Assembly (NCBI GenBank): GCA_018715395.1
Contig: DVLQ01000053.1
Span: 1 to 34,183, forward strand
Source of the DNA: Candidatus Coprocola pullicola
GTDB taxonomy: Bacteria; Bacillota; Clostridia; Lachnospirales; Anaerotignaceae
Length of the DNA stretch: 34,183 nt
Direction: 5' to 3'
Shown: piece by piece, positions 24,300-33,013 of the stretch
How the letters are laid out: every line of letters begins with the position of its first letter
How positions within the stretch are numbered: position 1 is the first letter of the stretch
Position numbers and translations under genes: made by a program
Notes under the pieces: model-generated
Seen by the model: only the letters and a program-made list of their open reading frames with translations
What the model was told of the DNA's origin: nothing
Databases searched by the model: none

Positions 24300-25355
24300 T
24301 TATACATCAGCATGCAAATCACGAATCAACCCACAGGCTCTGTAGGTTTGCAAAGGATATTCCTCTACCGCAACAGACTTCTCCTCTGCCAATTTTAAAA
24401 TATGACCAATATATTCTGTGTCCTTTTTATCTCTGACCAATATCTTCCAAGGCATTCTTCTTAAAAGCACTCTGGTAGTTTCTCCAATACCCGGTTTGAC
24501 AAAATTAATATCTTGAATATGAAATTTTTTTGCGATTTCTTCCGCCTCCTGCCATCCTGTCTTTGTTTTAGCCGGCGCAGAAAAATCTAAAACTGCATTT
24601 TCATCAAAATACTTTTCAATGTTTTCAATAAAATCATAAGAAAGGTCTTTCCTCTCTAATTCTTTATAATACACAGCGCCATGAAAATCTTTTTCTCCTA
24701 TTACATCACGGTTATATACTGTTCTGCTAAATAGTCCGGAAACAACAGCATTCAAACACGCACTAGGAATCAAAAAATCCTCTGTAGTGCCGCACAGCCT
24801 TGTCATACGAGCAGGGTCTGCCAAAACAGCCAATTCTGAACTTAGATTTTCATCATATTCTGTTGCTTTTTGTAATTGTTTGATGATAGCCCCTTTTCCA
24901 ATCCAACCATCTACAAACTGTATTTTTGCAGCGTCATGTCTTTGTAATATGTAATCCATAGCATTTTTGTCAATGCCTCTGCCTCTTATAATAGATATGG
25001 TATAATGGGGTACCTCTATGGCATATATTTTTTTAAAATATCGTTTTAGCAATATTCCAATAGGCGTGCCTGCTCTTGCTAATGAAACCAGTACAACCTC
25101 TTTGCCTTTTTCCGCGATAATTTTTTCACCAAGAAGCTGTACTGCCATTGCCGTTTTTTGGCTGTGCAGAAAAAGAGCCTGTTTGTATAAGTGCATATAC
25201 TGCTCACTGGGACGATATTCCAAAGGAAGCATTTCACTATAATGAACGCCTTTTTGTATTTTTTTTTCTCTTTCTTCTGTTGGCAAAGGTTTTATCATAC
25301 CTGTAATATCTTTTAAAAGTACGGTTACATCTTCTGCTTTATAAGAAGTTTTCAT
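24300..25355 (-). CDS. PRTase_1/StiP-like protein with C-terminal PELOTA domain
   Basis: The 351-residue protein matches the family once called cysteine protease StiP and now seen as a phosphoribosyltransferase fold of Ter operons. Seen: GVHYSEMLPLEYRPSEQYMH (36-55), LVSLARAGTPIGILLKRYF (about 89-107), HYTISIIRGRGIDKNAMDYI, and a PRPP-loop-like FVDGWIGKGAIIKQLQ. The C-terminal 90 residues (KPGIGETTRVLLRRMPWKIL) match the PELOTA-type RNA-binding domain often fused to it. The predicted role is base or ribosyl transfer in the unknown Ter metabolite pathway. It overlaps the upstream PRTase_2 gene by 17 bases. The SD is AAGGTGG. Confidence 0.85.
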   Translation of the reverse strand: MKTSYKAEDVTVLLKDITGMIKPLPTEEREKKIQKGVHYSEMLPLEYRPSEQYMHLYKQALFLHSQKTAMAVQLLGEKIIAEKGKEVVLVSLARAGTPIGILLKRYFKKIYAIEVPHYTISIIRGRGIDKNAMDYILQRHDAAKIQFVDGWIGKGAIIKQLQKATEYDENLSSELAVLADPARMTRLCGTTEDFLIPSACLNAVVSGLFSRTVYNRDVIGEKDFHGAVYYKELERKDLSYDFIENIEKYFDENAVLDFSAPAKTKTGWQEAEEIAKKFHIQDINFVKPGIGETTRVLLRRMPWKILVRDKKDTEYIGHILKLAEEKSVAVEEYPLQTYRACGLIRDLHADV

Positions 25356-26454
25356 CTTTTTTCCACCTTATTATTATAATATTGTCATTTTCATAATTTT
25401 TTAATGCTTTCAACAGTCCTTTGACTCCTACTTTATTATAATTTTGTGCATCTGTCACAATGATTACTGTGTCATATTTTGTCAAATTATAGAGATATGT
25501 TTTTCTTCCTTTTTCATACACACTTTCAAATATGCTTTTGTTAAAAATAGGATAGTTTTCTTCTTTGCGAGCAACGATAGGACTTCTTGTGGTAGAATGA
25601 GTTTTTACATTTTTTCCTTTTTTTTCAAAATAAACTCCTGTTACAATGGCAGGATACATACACTCTTCTGTTCCCAAAACTAAAATATTGTTTCCCACCT
25701 TTTTTTCAAACATATCATAAATTTTTTTGGCTAATGTTTCACAAGCTTTTTGATACTCCTTTGCAAAAGAGCCGACACGAGGGTCTATTTTTCCAAAAAT
25801 ACTTTGATATTCTATCGATTTTGGCAGTTGTTCTGTCTGTTTTTCTAAAACAATGCTGCTCTGAGAAAATACTTTTTCACAATCTGCCTGTTCTATGCCA
25901 AAAAGCTCATAAAGCTGTATATCGTTTTCTAAAAAATTTTTTCTATGCTCCTGTGTCATGCTATTTGCAATAGAACAGGCTGCAAACTCTGCTTTTATCC
26001 CCTTTTCTTTTAACGCCTTGATAAAATTCAATATGGTTTTTCCTGTTGTAATTTCATCTTCTACAAAAAGAATCTTTTGTGACTGAAAGAGCATTTTTTC
26101 TTCATCTTTACAAAAGAGCATTTGTTGTGTGGCATGACTATGCTCTTCTTTAAACTCTACAACTATATTTTCTTTTGGCAGATTTTCTCTTGATGTATGA
26201 ATATAATAAACATCATAAGGGCAATTTGCAGCAACGCCGCTGCCTATGGCGGTTGCTGTTTCTGCAAAACCAATGATTGTCATTTTTTCATGTTGATCTA
26301 TCTCTTCTGCTAACGCCTGAAATAGCGATAAAGCCTTTGAAGGGCTGACAGGTATATGCTTTGCCTGTAAATGATTGACAAAAAGATAGCCTCTTTTTTG
26401 ATTATTTTCCCTTTGTGCAATGCTAATGATTTCTTCCTTTTTAAAATCTTTCAT
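25339..26454 (-). CDS. PRTase_2 - TRSP domain protein of the Ter cluster
   Basis: The 371-residue protein has a PRTase fold with GFAETATAIG (62-71) and the PRPP loop FVEDEITTGKTILNFIKA (131-140 core), very close to orotate-PRTase-like loops. It ends in a TRSP domain with the name motif at 289-292 (KTHSTTRSPIVARKEENY) and a closing VIIVTDAQNYNKVGVKG. The domain pair is typical of Ter-linked biosynthetic operons. It likely uses PRPP with an unidentified base. It overlaps both neighbours (by 17 and 14 bases), showing tight translational coupling of lyase, PRTase_2 and PRTase_1. Confidence 0.88.
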   Translation of the reverse strand: MKDFKKEEIISIAQRENNQKRGYLFVNHLQAKHIPVSPSKALSLFQALAEEIDQHEKMTIIGFAETATAIGSGVAANCPYDVYYIHTSRENLPKENIVVEFKEEHSHATQQMLFCKDEEKMLFQSQKILFVEDEITTGKTILNFIKALKEKGIKAEFAACSIANSMTQEHRKNFLENDIQLYELFGIEQADCEKVFSQSSIVLEKQTEQLPKSIEYQSIFGKIDPRVGSFAKEYQKACETLAKKIYDMFEKKVGNNILVLGTEECMYPAIVTGVYFEKKGKNVKTHSTTRSPIVARKEENYPIFNKSIFESVYEKGRKTYLYNLTKYDTVIIVTDAQNYNKVGVKGLLKALKNYENDNIIIIRWKKDENFL

Positions 26455-27493
26455 GACTTTCTTCCTTTATACCATAAATATGAGCCAACGCCATTATTTT
26501 TTCCGCCCATTTTTGATGAACCTTGCTTTCATTCATGCGGGCATATTTTACACTCTTTGCAACTGCTCTTGTACTTTGCTGCCAATTTAATATGGCTTTT
26601 GCATCCTCATAATCTCCTAACTCCACTGCATAAGCTTTTTGTATTACAGAAATTTGAGAAGGATGGATTGCTGTTTTGCCTACAAAGCCATTTAATTTAT
26701 CTTTTTCCAATTCTTTTTGTAAGCCGATTTTCCAATGATCTTCTTTATCGGCTTCTCCTTTAAAATATTCCCATACAACGCCTGAAACAACATATTCTCC
26801 CAAAAAAACAGAGGAAATATCTGACAATACATCCTGCATCACCAAAATGTCATAGATACTTTGGTTTTCTCTTCTTCGCAAACCGTATACGTTACAAAGG
26901 TCATTTCCTCCCACTCGTACATTTAAAACATATTTTTTCATACTATCCAGCGTTTTTTTGATACCCAACAATTCTTGTTGTCTTGTTTGTTTTTTTAATA
27001 TAGCGGGGCTTTCTAATGTAGGCATAATATATTTAATCGTTTCTGATTTTTGATTGATTTCAAAAGTGGCTTTTTTATATTCTTCTTTATTTTGACTACT
27101 AAACTTTGGCAATACAAATCCTGTTAAAATCCTCTGATATTTTCCTAATTGTTCAAATATCTCTTTCATATGTTGCGGTGTACGAATTCTTATAAAAAGA
27201 AGAGGTAATTTTTTTTGATGAAGCTTTCCTTCCTTTACTGCACTGTAAAGTAACTGCATATGTTTTACCAGCTTTTTTTCAGCTTGTGGCAAATAAGCGT
27301 CTTGTATAGTATCTTCTAAGCAAAATGCAACACTTTTTAATTGAGGCATTGTTCTATTACAAATATGCGCTATGATGCCTTCGTGGTCTGCCGGACAATA
27401 TAACAATGCCCCCACTGCATATTGTAATAAGAGTTTTGGTGCTGTTCTATTCCACGTCTGATACTCCAGACAGATTTTCATAGTTTGATTCAA
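26441..27493 (-). CDS. CitE/HpcH-like C-C bond lyase of the Ter cluster
   Basis: This is a TIM-barrel lyase of 350 residues (346 from the internal ATG), related to citrate lyase beta and HpcH/HpaI aldolases. It shows ALLYCPADHEGIIAHICNRT, the metal-binding CLEDTIQD (Glu60, Asp61), RIRTPQHMKEI, a YIMPTLESPAIL strand and VRVGGNDLCNVYGLRR near the barrel end. Ter operons carry a dedicated member whose substrate is unknown. The start is a TTG (27493) that overlaps the TGA of a possible 18-codon leader ORF; GGAAGGTGATAGA precedes it. An internal ATG at 27481 (MKICLE) is the alternative, but its SD spacing is poor. Confidence 0.85.
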   Translation of the reverse strand: MNQTMKICLEYQTWNRTAPKLLLQYAVGALLYCPADHEGIIAHICNRTMPQLKSVAFCLEDTIQDAYLPQAEKKLVKHMQLLYSAVKEGKLHQKKLPLLFIRIRTPQHMKEIFEQLGKYQRILTGFVLPKFSSQNKEEYKKATFEINQKSETIKYIMPTLESPAILKKQTRQQELLGIKKTLDSMKKYVLNVRVGGNDLCNVYGLRRRENQSIYDILVMQDVLSDISSVFLGEYVVSGVVWEYFKGEADKEDHWKIGLQKELEKDKLNGFVGKTAIHPSQISVIQKAYAVELGDYEDAKAILNWQQSTRAVAKSVKYARMNESKVHQKWAEKIMALAHIYGIKEESHERF

Positions 27494-27546
27494 TCTATCA
27501 CCTTCCCTTCAGCAAAACCCTTATTCTTTGCACACACTGATATCAT
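27490..27546 (-). CDS. Possible leader ORF overlapping the lyase start
   Basis: ATG at 27546 opens an 18-codon frame (MISVCAKNKGFAEGKVID) whose TGA overlaps the TTG of the lyase (TTGA). A strong AAGGAGG lies 12 bases upstream, inside the hairpin at 27551-27581. Spacing is longer than usual, so translation is uncertain. If translated, it would couple lyase expression to its own. Confidence 0.3.
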   Translation of the reverse strand: MISVCAKNKGFAEGKVID

Positions 27547-27550
27547 ACTA

Positions 27551-27581
27551 ATGGCTGTCCTCCTTAAAAGGGAACAGCCAT
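27551..27581 (-). promoter_or_regulatory. Intra-operon hairpin between terD and the lyase gene
   Basis: ATGGCTGT and ACAGCCAT pair (eight bases, with more pairs inside), holding AAGGAGG in the loop side on the minus strand. There is no U-run on that strand, so it is not a standard terminator. It marks the only gap of about 100 bases in this part of the operon, between the TerD half and the biosynthetic half. It may set relative expression or be a processing site. Confidence 0.5.
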
Positions 27582-27593
27582 ATTCTAATTCAT

Positions 27594-28178
27594 TTATACA
27601 TTCACACCAAAGCTTTTGCACAGTGCTTCCAATCCACCCTGATAGCCACTGCCTACTGCATTAAACTTCCAGTCATTTCCATGTCTATAAATTTCACAAA
27701 CTACAATGGCTGTTTCAATAGAAAATTCTTCCATCAAATCATATTTCAGTTCTTCTGTTCCTACCATATCGCTTTCACTGGCACGTCTTGCTACACGAAC
27801 ATAAGCATTGGAAACCTGTCCGAAGTTTTGTCCTCTTTCCACAGCTTGATGTATTGTAACAGTAATAGCAATTTTTTTGATTTCATCAGGTATTTTTGTA
27901 AAATCAATCAATATCACTTCATCATCGCCGTCGCCTTCACCTGTCAGATTATCGCCGGTATGTACAACTGCGCCGTTTCTGCCATCTAAGTTATTATAAA
28001 ATACAAAATCCTCATCTTTTAATACTTTTCCATTTTCTCCCAACAAAAATGCCGCTGCATCTAAGTCAAAATCATGACCTCCGTCATACTGATTTGTATC
28101 CCAGCCAAGACCAACTAAAGCCAATGTCATGGATTTTTCTAAACTCACTCTTTGTCCTTTTGAAAGATTGATACCCAT
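27594..28178 (-). CDS. terD: TerD-family protein (first of three)
   Basis: The 194-residue protein has the complete TerD pattern: ISLSKGQRV-like start ([13 protein letters not shown]), [40 protein letters not shown], the acidic [18 protein letters not shown], and the closing [18 protein letters not shown]. TerD domains are beta-sandwiches that bind calcium through these Asp/Glu loops and are linked to tellurite, phage and stress resistance. All acidic loop residues are present. SD AGAGGAGGG. It is nearest to the lyase gene and is the last of the TerD block. Confidence 0.95.
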   Translation of the reverse strand: MGINLSKGQRVSLEKSMTLALVGLGWDTNQYDGGHDFDLDAAAFLLGENGKVLKDEDFVFYNNLDGRNGAVVHTGDNLTGEGDGDDEVILIDFTKIPDEIKKIAITVTIHQAVERGQNFGQVSNAYVRVARRASESDMVGTEELKYDLMEEFSIETAIVVCEIYRHGNDWKFNAVGSGYQGGLEALCKSFGVNV

Positions 28179-28219
28179 GTTATTCCCTCCTCTGTACTTT
28201 TATATTCAATTTTTAATTT

Positions 28220-28816
28220 TTATCCAACAAAACGTGCCGCCAATTCTCCCAATCCTTTATCCTGTGTTGGCTGTCCAACAGCATTAAACTTCCATTCTCC
28301 ATTATAACGATATACTTCTCCAAATATCATTGCAGTCATATTCTCATAATTTTCAGAAAGATTGTATTTACAAAGTTCTTGTTTTGTATCTGCATCTACA
28401 ATACGTATAAAAGCATTTTTAATCATGCCAAAATGCTGTTTTCTTTCATAGGCTTGATAGATGTTTACCACAAACACAATTTTTTCGTAATTTTGCGGTA
28501 TCTGGTCTAATTCAATGATAAGCTGCTCATCATCTCCATCGCCTTCGCCTGTCAAATTATCTCCCAAATGTATAATAGCACCTGTTTTATGTCTTAAATT
28601 TCCAAAGTATACAATATCGCTTTTATCCATCAGCTTACCGCCTATGCTGCATACCAATGCAGAGGCATCGCAATCAATTTCAGAAGCCTTTTTCATACCA
28701 AAAAGTCCCTTTTTTTGTTCTGCCGCATCCCAGCCTAAGCCTACAATCAATCTTTTTAAACCTGCATTTCCTTTTGTTAAATCTACCTTTTGTCCCTTTT
28801 GTAAACTTACAGACAT
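28220..28816 (-). CDS. Divergent TerD-family protein
   Basis: The 198-residue paralogue keeps the fold ([54 protein letters not shown]). The first calcium loop differs: where the other two have [13 protein letters not shown], this one has a longer KKGLFGMKKASEIDCDASAL with fewer acidic residues, and the end (GLGELAARFVG) lacks the GSGFQGGL motif. The second acidic loop is intact. It probably acts as a distinct subunit beside the canonical TerD proteins (inference). Good SD (GGAGATATTTCAA). It is 41 bases upstream of the next TerD. Confidence 0.9.
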   Translation of the reverse strand: MSVSLQKGQKVDLTKGNAGLKRLIVGLGWDAAEQKKGLFGMKKASEIDCDASALVCSIGGKLMDKSDIVYFGNLRHKTGAIIHLGDNLTGEGDGDDEQLIIELDQIPQNYEKIVFVVNIYQAYERKQHFGMIKNAFIRIVDADTKQELCKYNLSENYENMTAMIFGEVYRYNGEWKFNAVGQPTQDKGLGELAARFVG

Positions 28817-28842
28817 TTGAAATATCTCCTTTCTTATCTATA

Positions 28843-29523
28843 TCATGCTTTGGAAAAACCAAGAGAAGAAATCCAGCCAGAAAAACTATTGGGATTTCTG
28901 GTCTGTATCAATATTGTGCCCGGACCTTTAAAACGGCATACCAAACATTCTCCAGACATGATACTATTTACCCAGCCGTTAGAGGCTTTTTCAATGTTAT
29001 AGTACATATCTTCTGTCCATGCTACCAAATGCCCGTTATCAATGATAATTTCTTCTCCCACTTCCAATGTAATAGGATGAATTGCTCCATAACTGCTGAG
29101 AAAAAGAATTCCCTTTCCTCTGGCTTTTAGTATAAAAAACCCTTCCTTTGAAAAAATACCCTGTACCAAGTTTTGTACTTTTGTATCAATCTCAATACCT
29201 TCTGTAGAAGCTAAAAAACCATTTTTTTGTATAATCATACCATAAGTGCCATCTAACTCCACATCAATGATACCGCCCGGTACAGCATGCCCAAAAAGCA
29301 CTTCTCCTGAACCTCTTGTCGCTGTCAAATATTGAAAGAAAAACTTTTCACCGGAAAGCATACGTGTCAGACCTTTCATAATGCCGCCTTCGACACCGCC
29401 TGTAACGTCAATGGTAGAAGACATAGCAATCATAGCGTCCGACTCTGCTTTGATACGTTCTCCCTTTTCCAATTCATAGCGTACCATAGGAAATGCTTGC
29501 TGATATAAAATTTCATATTTCAT
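28843..29523 (-). CDS. AIM24/TIGR00266-family protein
   Basis: The 226-residue protein matches the TIGR00266/AIM24 beta-helix family: RIKAESDAMIAMSSTIDVTG, GGIMKGLTRMLSGEKFFFQY, PGGIIDVELDG, DTKVQNLVQGIFSKEGFFIL and CRFKGPGTILIQTRNPNSFS. Members recur inside Ter operons between terD genes and may act at the membrane or as scaffolds; no enzymatic role is known. No signal peptide or membrane segment is visible. SD GGGGAAGGG. It separates the divergent TerD from the third TerD, with spacings of about 26-34 bases. Confidence 0.9.
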   Translation of the reverse strand: MKYEILYQQAFPMVRYELEKGERIKAESDAMIAMSSTIDVTGGVEGGIMKGLTRMLSGEKFFFQYLTATRGSGEVLFGHAVPGGIIDVELDGTYGMIIQKNGFLASTEGIEIDTKVQNLVQGIFSKEGFFILKARGKGILFLSSYGAIHPITLEVGEEIIIDNGHLVAWTEDMYYNIEKASNGWVNSIMSGECLVCRFKGPGTILIQTRNPNSFSGWISSLGFSKA

Positions 29524-29556
29524 AAAAGCCCTTCCCCTTTCCTGTTTTTTAAGTTG

Positions 29557-30138
29557 TTATGCTACATCAATGCCATAATTGCCGCAAAGGGCTGCCAGTC
29601 CGCCTTGGAAACCGCTTCCAATGGCATTAAATTTCCATTCTGAACCGTTTCTATACAATTCTCCAACTACAACGGCTGTTTCAATGGAAAAATCCTCTCC
29701 CAAGTCATAGCGAATCAATTCTGTATTGTTTGCAGAATCCACCACTCTAATGTAAGCATTGGAAACTTGTCCAAAGTTTTGTTTTCTTACTTCAGGGTCA
29801 TATATGGTAGCTGTAAAAGCAATTCTTTGTACATCTGCAGGCACTTTGGAAAGATCAATCATAATTTGTTCGTCATCGCCTTCTCCTTCGCCTGTCAAAT
29901 TATCTCCCAAATGTGTTACAGCTCCACTGGAATGATTTAAATTACCATAAAATACAAAATCTCCTTGTTCTCTTACTTTTCCGTTTTCTCCCAGCAAAAA
30001 TGCCGCTGTATCTAAGTCAAATGCACTACCGCCGTCATATTTGTTTACATCCCAGCCTAAACCAATACAAATTTTTGTCAATCCCGGATTTGTTTTTGTT
30101 AAATCTACTTTTTGTCCTTTTTGTAAACTAATTGGCAT
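29557..30138 (-). CDS. terD: TerD-family protein (third)
   Basis: A canonical 193-residue Ter[79 protein letters not shown] and the end [20 protein letters not shown]. Calcium-coordinating loops are complete. It is the first of the three TerD genes after the ATPase. Its similarity to the protein at 27594-28178 suggests an old duplication within the operon, with the divergent copy in between. SD GGAGAG. Confidence 0.95.
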   Translation of the reverse strand: MPISLQKGQKVDLTKTNPGLTKICIGLGWDVNKYDGGSAFDLDTAAFLLGENGKVREQGDFVFYGNLNHSSGAVTHLGDNLTGEGEGDDEQIMIDLSKVPADVQRIAFTATIYDPEVRKQNFGQVSNAYIRVVDSANNTELIRYDLGEDFSIETAVVVGELYRNGSEWKFNAIGSGFQGGLAALCGNYGIDVA

Positions 30139-30194
30139 ACATCATCTCTCCTTTTTTTATCGCTTTTTGACTAAAAAACAATATTACCTTTTTT

Positions 30195-30223
30195 AAACCA
30201 TATAACAACTTTTTATATGGTTT
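30195..30223. promoter_or_regulatory. Perfect hairpin between the ATPase and terD genes
   Basis: AAACCATATAA and TTATATGGTTT form an 11-pair stem with a seven-base loop. The strong T-run (five Ts) lies on the plus strand, not in the direction of the operon, where only a short UUU follows. It may be a weak attenuator that separates ATPase from TerD expression, or an mRNA-stabilising hairpin. Confidence 0.55.
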
Positions 30224-30235
30224 TTGATAAAACAT

Positions 30236-32881
30236 TTATTTATTTCTATATAAAAGCTTTCTTATCAAATCCACCGGTATGATAGTAAAAGCTAATATAA
30301 CTACAAAAAGCCATTCTGTACCAGTCAAACCATAGCAACGAAGGATATCTCCTCCAAAATAAATCATACTTACCTGTACTACTACAATTAAAAGCAATAT
30401 CTTCAAAAATCCATTATTTCCACTGATGTTATCAAACAAATTCATTTTTTCTGTTCTTGCATTGAAAGCATTGAATACTGCCGAAAATACAAAAAATGCA
30501 AAATAACCTGTCAGCATATATCTATTTGCAGGATCCTCTCTGAAGAAGCCGTCCGCTTCATGAAGCACCAACATACCCATACTTAATATAAATACCCATA
30601 TACTGCCTGTTAAAATTTCAGACCACATATATTTGCTGACAATATTTTCATCTCTTCTTTTTGGAGCTTCCTGCATATAGCGTTTCAATGCCGGTTCTCC
30701 ACCAAATGCTAGAGCCGCCAATGTATCCATAATTAAATTAATCCATAATATTTGTGTAATGGAAAGCGGATTTTCCATACCCAAAAGCGGCGACATAAAA
30801 GAAACTAATACTGCCGCCACATTAATGGTAAGCTGGAATATAATAAATTTTCTAATACTGTTAAAAATGGTTCTGCCATATAATATGGCTTTATCAATAG
30901 AAGTAAAATTGTCATCCAATATCACAATGTCGCTGGCTTCTTTTGCAACCTCTGTTCCGCCGCCCATAGCAAAGCCAACGTCGGCTTTTTTCAATGCCGG
31001 AGAATCGTTGACTCCATCTCCTGTCATGCCAACAACAAGATTTAATTCCTGTGCTAAACGTACCAGACGGCTTTTATCGCTTGGCAAAGCTCTTGCAACC
31101 ACTTTGAGTTCTTTTAATTGTTTTTTCACTTCATCATCAGAAAGCTTAAAAAGTTCATCGCTTGTCCATACAACGTCTTTTTCAGAAGTCAAAAGACCTG
31201 CTTCTTTTGCAATGGCTACAGCAGTATCCTTTCTATCTCCTGTAATCATAACAACTTGTACGCCTGCATTGTGCACTTCTTTAATGGCGTCGATAGACTC
31301 AGGACGCACATCGTCACGAATGCCAAGAATGCCTACCAATGTATAATCTCCCTCCGGCAGCGCATCTTGTTGAATTGTTTTTTCACTAACAGCTAAACCT
31401 AATACACGAATGGCACGAGATGCCAGTTCGTCGATTTTATTGTTGATTATTTCAGGATTCAAAGGCTGTTTTTCACCATTTTCATCAAAGTACCAACTAC
31501 ATTTTTCAATGACCTTTTCCGGTGCACCTTTTAAAAGAGTATAATTAAAATCACCTGTAATTTGTGCCGCAGAATATTTGTTGTCGCTGTTAAAAGGCAC
31601 AGAAGCGATTTTTTCTACATGAAAAGAAGGTAACTGCTGTGGTAAAAAACCAAGTACTGCTCTATCTGTACCATTTCCGCCTATGATTTTTCTTTTTCCA
31701 TCTTCATGAGTAATCACTGCCGTAGTATTTTCCATAATACTTACAGAAAGAATCTCTTTCAATTTTGGAGATACCTCTTCTAAACTGCTCCATTGGGCGC
31801 CATTACCGTTTACAAATGTGACCACTTCTAAAATACCCTTTGTAATGGTTCCTGTTTTGTCACTAAATAGTATATTTAAGCTGCCTGCCGTTTCAATTCC
31901 TGTAATTTTTCTAACCAATACATTGTCTTTGAGCATTTTTCCCATATTCTGTGCAGATACAATGGCAATCATAAGAGGCAATCCTTCCGGCACCGCCATA
32001 ACAATGATGATTACTGCCAGCATAACCGCTTCTACAATATCATTGACAAGCGTCATCCAATTAGAACAATACGCCGCAATTTGCGCCATATCAAAACCAT
32101 TGTGTACCACAATTCTTTGAAAAAGCAACGCCACTGCAATAGCAATACCGCCAATATATCCAAACTTACTAATACTGTCTGCTAAATTGGAAAGCTTTAC
32201 CTTTAAAGGAGATTCTCTGTCGTCGTCAATTTGCAGCTCACTAGCAATTTTTCCATAAACAGAGCTGTCCCCAACGGTGGTTACTTCCATAATACCATTT
32301 CCAGAGCAAACAATGGTTCCTCTAAACACTTTATAAGGATTCAAAAAGTCCATTGCTTTTTCTTCTTCCTCTTTATAATCTTGAGGGATTGCTCTTTTTT
32401 TGGCTTCTTTGCTTTCTCCGTTTAACACAGATTGGTCAACATTAATATTTCCTTCAATCAAATTGCCGTCTGCAGGAATTTTATCTCCTGATTGTAATAT
32501 GATACAATCTCCCACTACAACATCATCAATGGAAATTTCTGTTACATCTCCATTTCTATATACTTTACAACGAATTTTAGAGGCTTCATCCTGCAATTTT
32601 TGAAAAGCGTTTTCATTACGGTATTCAGAAAATGTAGAAACAAATGTTGCCAATATCACAGCAAGAGCAATTCCCACAGATTCATACCACTCTGTCTGTC
32701 CCAAAAAGGCAAATATGACATTAATAATCAACGCTACACAAAGTATTTTAATCATAGGGTCGCCAAAATTTCCTTTTAGCTTTTCCCAAAAACTTTCTGA
32801 TTTTACTTCACTTAGGCGATTATCGCCATGCTCCTGCCTGCTTTTTAGGGCTTCTTCGTCTGTTAGTCCTAACTTGTTCAT
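30236..32881 (-). CDS. Calcium-type P-type ATPase (PMCA/SERCA-like)
   Basis: The 881-residue P2-type ATPase has an N-terminal cation-ATPase segment, NGES (154-157) in the A-domain where many P2 pumps have TGES, and PEGLP (298-302) in M4. The phosphorylation motif DKTGT is at Asp341, KGAPE in the nucleotide domain, MTGDGVNDSPALKKADVGFA as the hinge, and the M6 stretch NLIMDTLAALAFGGEPALKR typical of PMCA-type calcium pumps. About ten membrane segments are seen and length is normal. It would export Ca2+ (possibly Mn2+). Location among TerD and TelA genes fits the known association of Ca2+ handling with Ter systems. Clear SD (AAGGAGGATACAA). It may have its own promoter (see the inverted repeat at 32972-33009). 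Confidence 0.93.
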   Translation of the reverse strand: MNKLGLTDEEALKSRQEHGDNRLSEVKSESFWEKLKGNFGDPMIKILCVALIINVIFAFLGQTEWYESVGIALAVILATFVSTFSEYRNENAFQKLQDEASKIRCKVYRNGDVTEISIDDVVVGDCIILQSGDKIPADGNLIEGNINVDQSVLNGESKEAKKRAIPQDYKEEEEKAMDFLNPYKVFRGTIVCSGNGIMEVTTVGDSSVYGKIASELQIDDDRESPLKVKLSNLADSISKFGYIGGIAIAVALLFQRIVVHNGFDMAQIAAYCSNWMTLVNDIVEAVMLAVIIIVMAVPEGLPLMIAIVSAQNMGKMLKDNVLVRKITGIETAGSLNILFSDKTGTITKGILEVVTFVNGNGAQWSSLEEVSPKLKEILSVSIMENTTAVITHEDGKRKIIGGNGTDRAVLGFLPQQLPSFHVEKIASVPFNSDNKYSAAQITGDFNYTLLKGAPEKVIEKCSWYFDENGEKQPLNPEIINNKIDELASRAIRVLGLAVSEKTIQQDALPEGDYTLVGILGIRDDVRPESIDAIKEVHNAGVQVVMITGDRKDTAVAIAKEAGLLTSEKDVVWTSDELFKLSDDEVKKQLKELKVVARALPSDKSRLVRLAQELNLVVGMTGDGVNDSPALKKADVGFAMGGGTEVAKEASDIVILDDNFTSIDKAILYGRTIFNSIRKFIIFQLTINVAAVLVSFMSPLLGMENPLSITQILWINLIMDTLAALAFGGEPALKRYMQEAPKRRDENIVSKYMWSEILTGSIWVFILSMGMLVLHEADGFFREDPANRYMLTGYFAFFVFSAVFNAFNARTEKMNLFDNISGNNGFLKILLLIVVVQVSMIYFGGDILRCYGLTGTEWLFVVILAFTIIPVDLIRKLLYRNK

Positions 32882-32971
32882 TTGTATCCTCCTTACCTCA
32901 CAACAATATGATGATTTTACGGCTATCGAAAATACTTATTTCCCACACACTATACCTATTTTAACATTTTT

Positions 32972-33009
32972 ATTTACAATAATCCATTTATAAAATGATA
33001 ATTGTAAAT
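32972..33009 (-). promoter_or_regulatory. Inverted repeat upstream of the ATPase gene
   Basis: ATTTACAATAATC and GATAATTGTAAAT pair at 12 of 13 positions around a 12-base loop. There is no T-run on the minus strand after it, so it is not a typical terminator for telA. A -35-like TTGTAA overlaps its distal arm with a TATAGT 19 bases further on (minus strand). It could be an operator and internal promoter for the ATPase gene; spacing is not ideal. Confidence 0.4.
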
Positions 33010-33013
33010 AATG

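Noticed and set aside
30759..31346. 195-codon plus-strand frame inside the ATPase gene
   Set aside because: It is the antisense shadow of a clear P-type ATPase and has no SD or family features.
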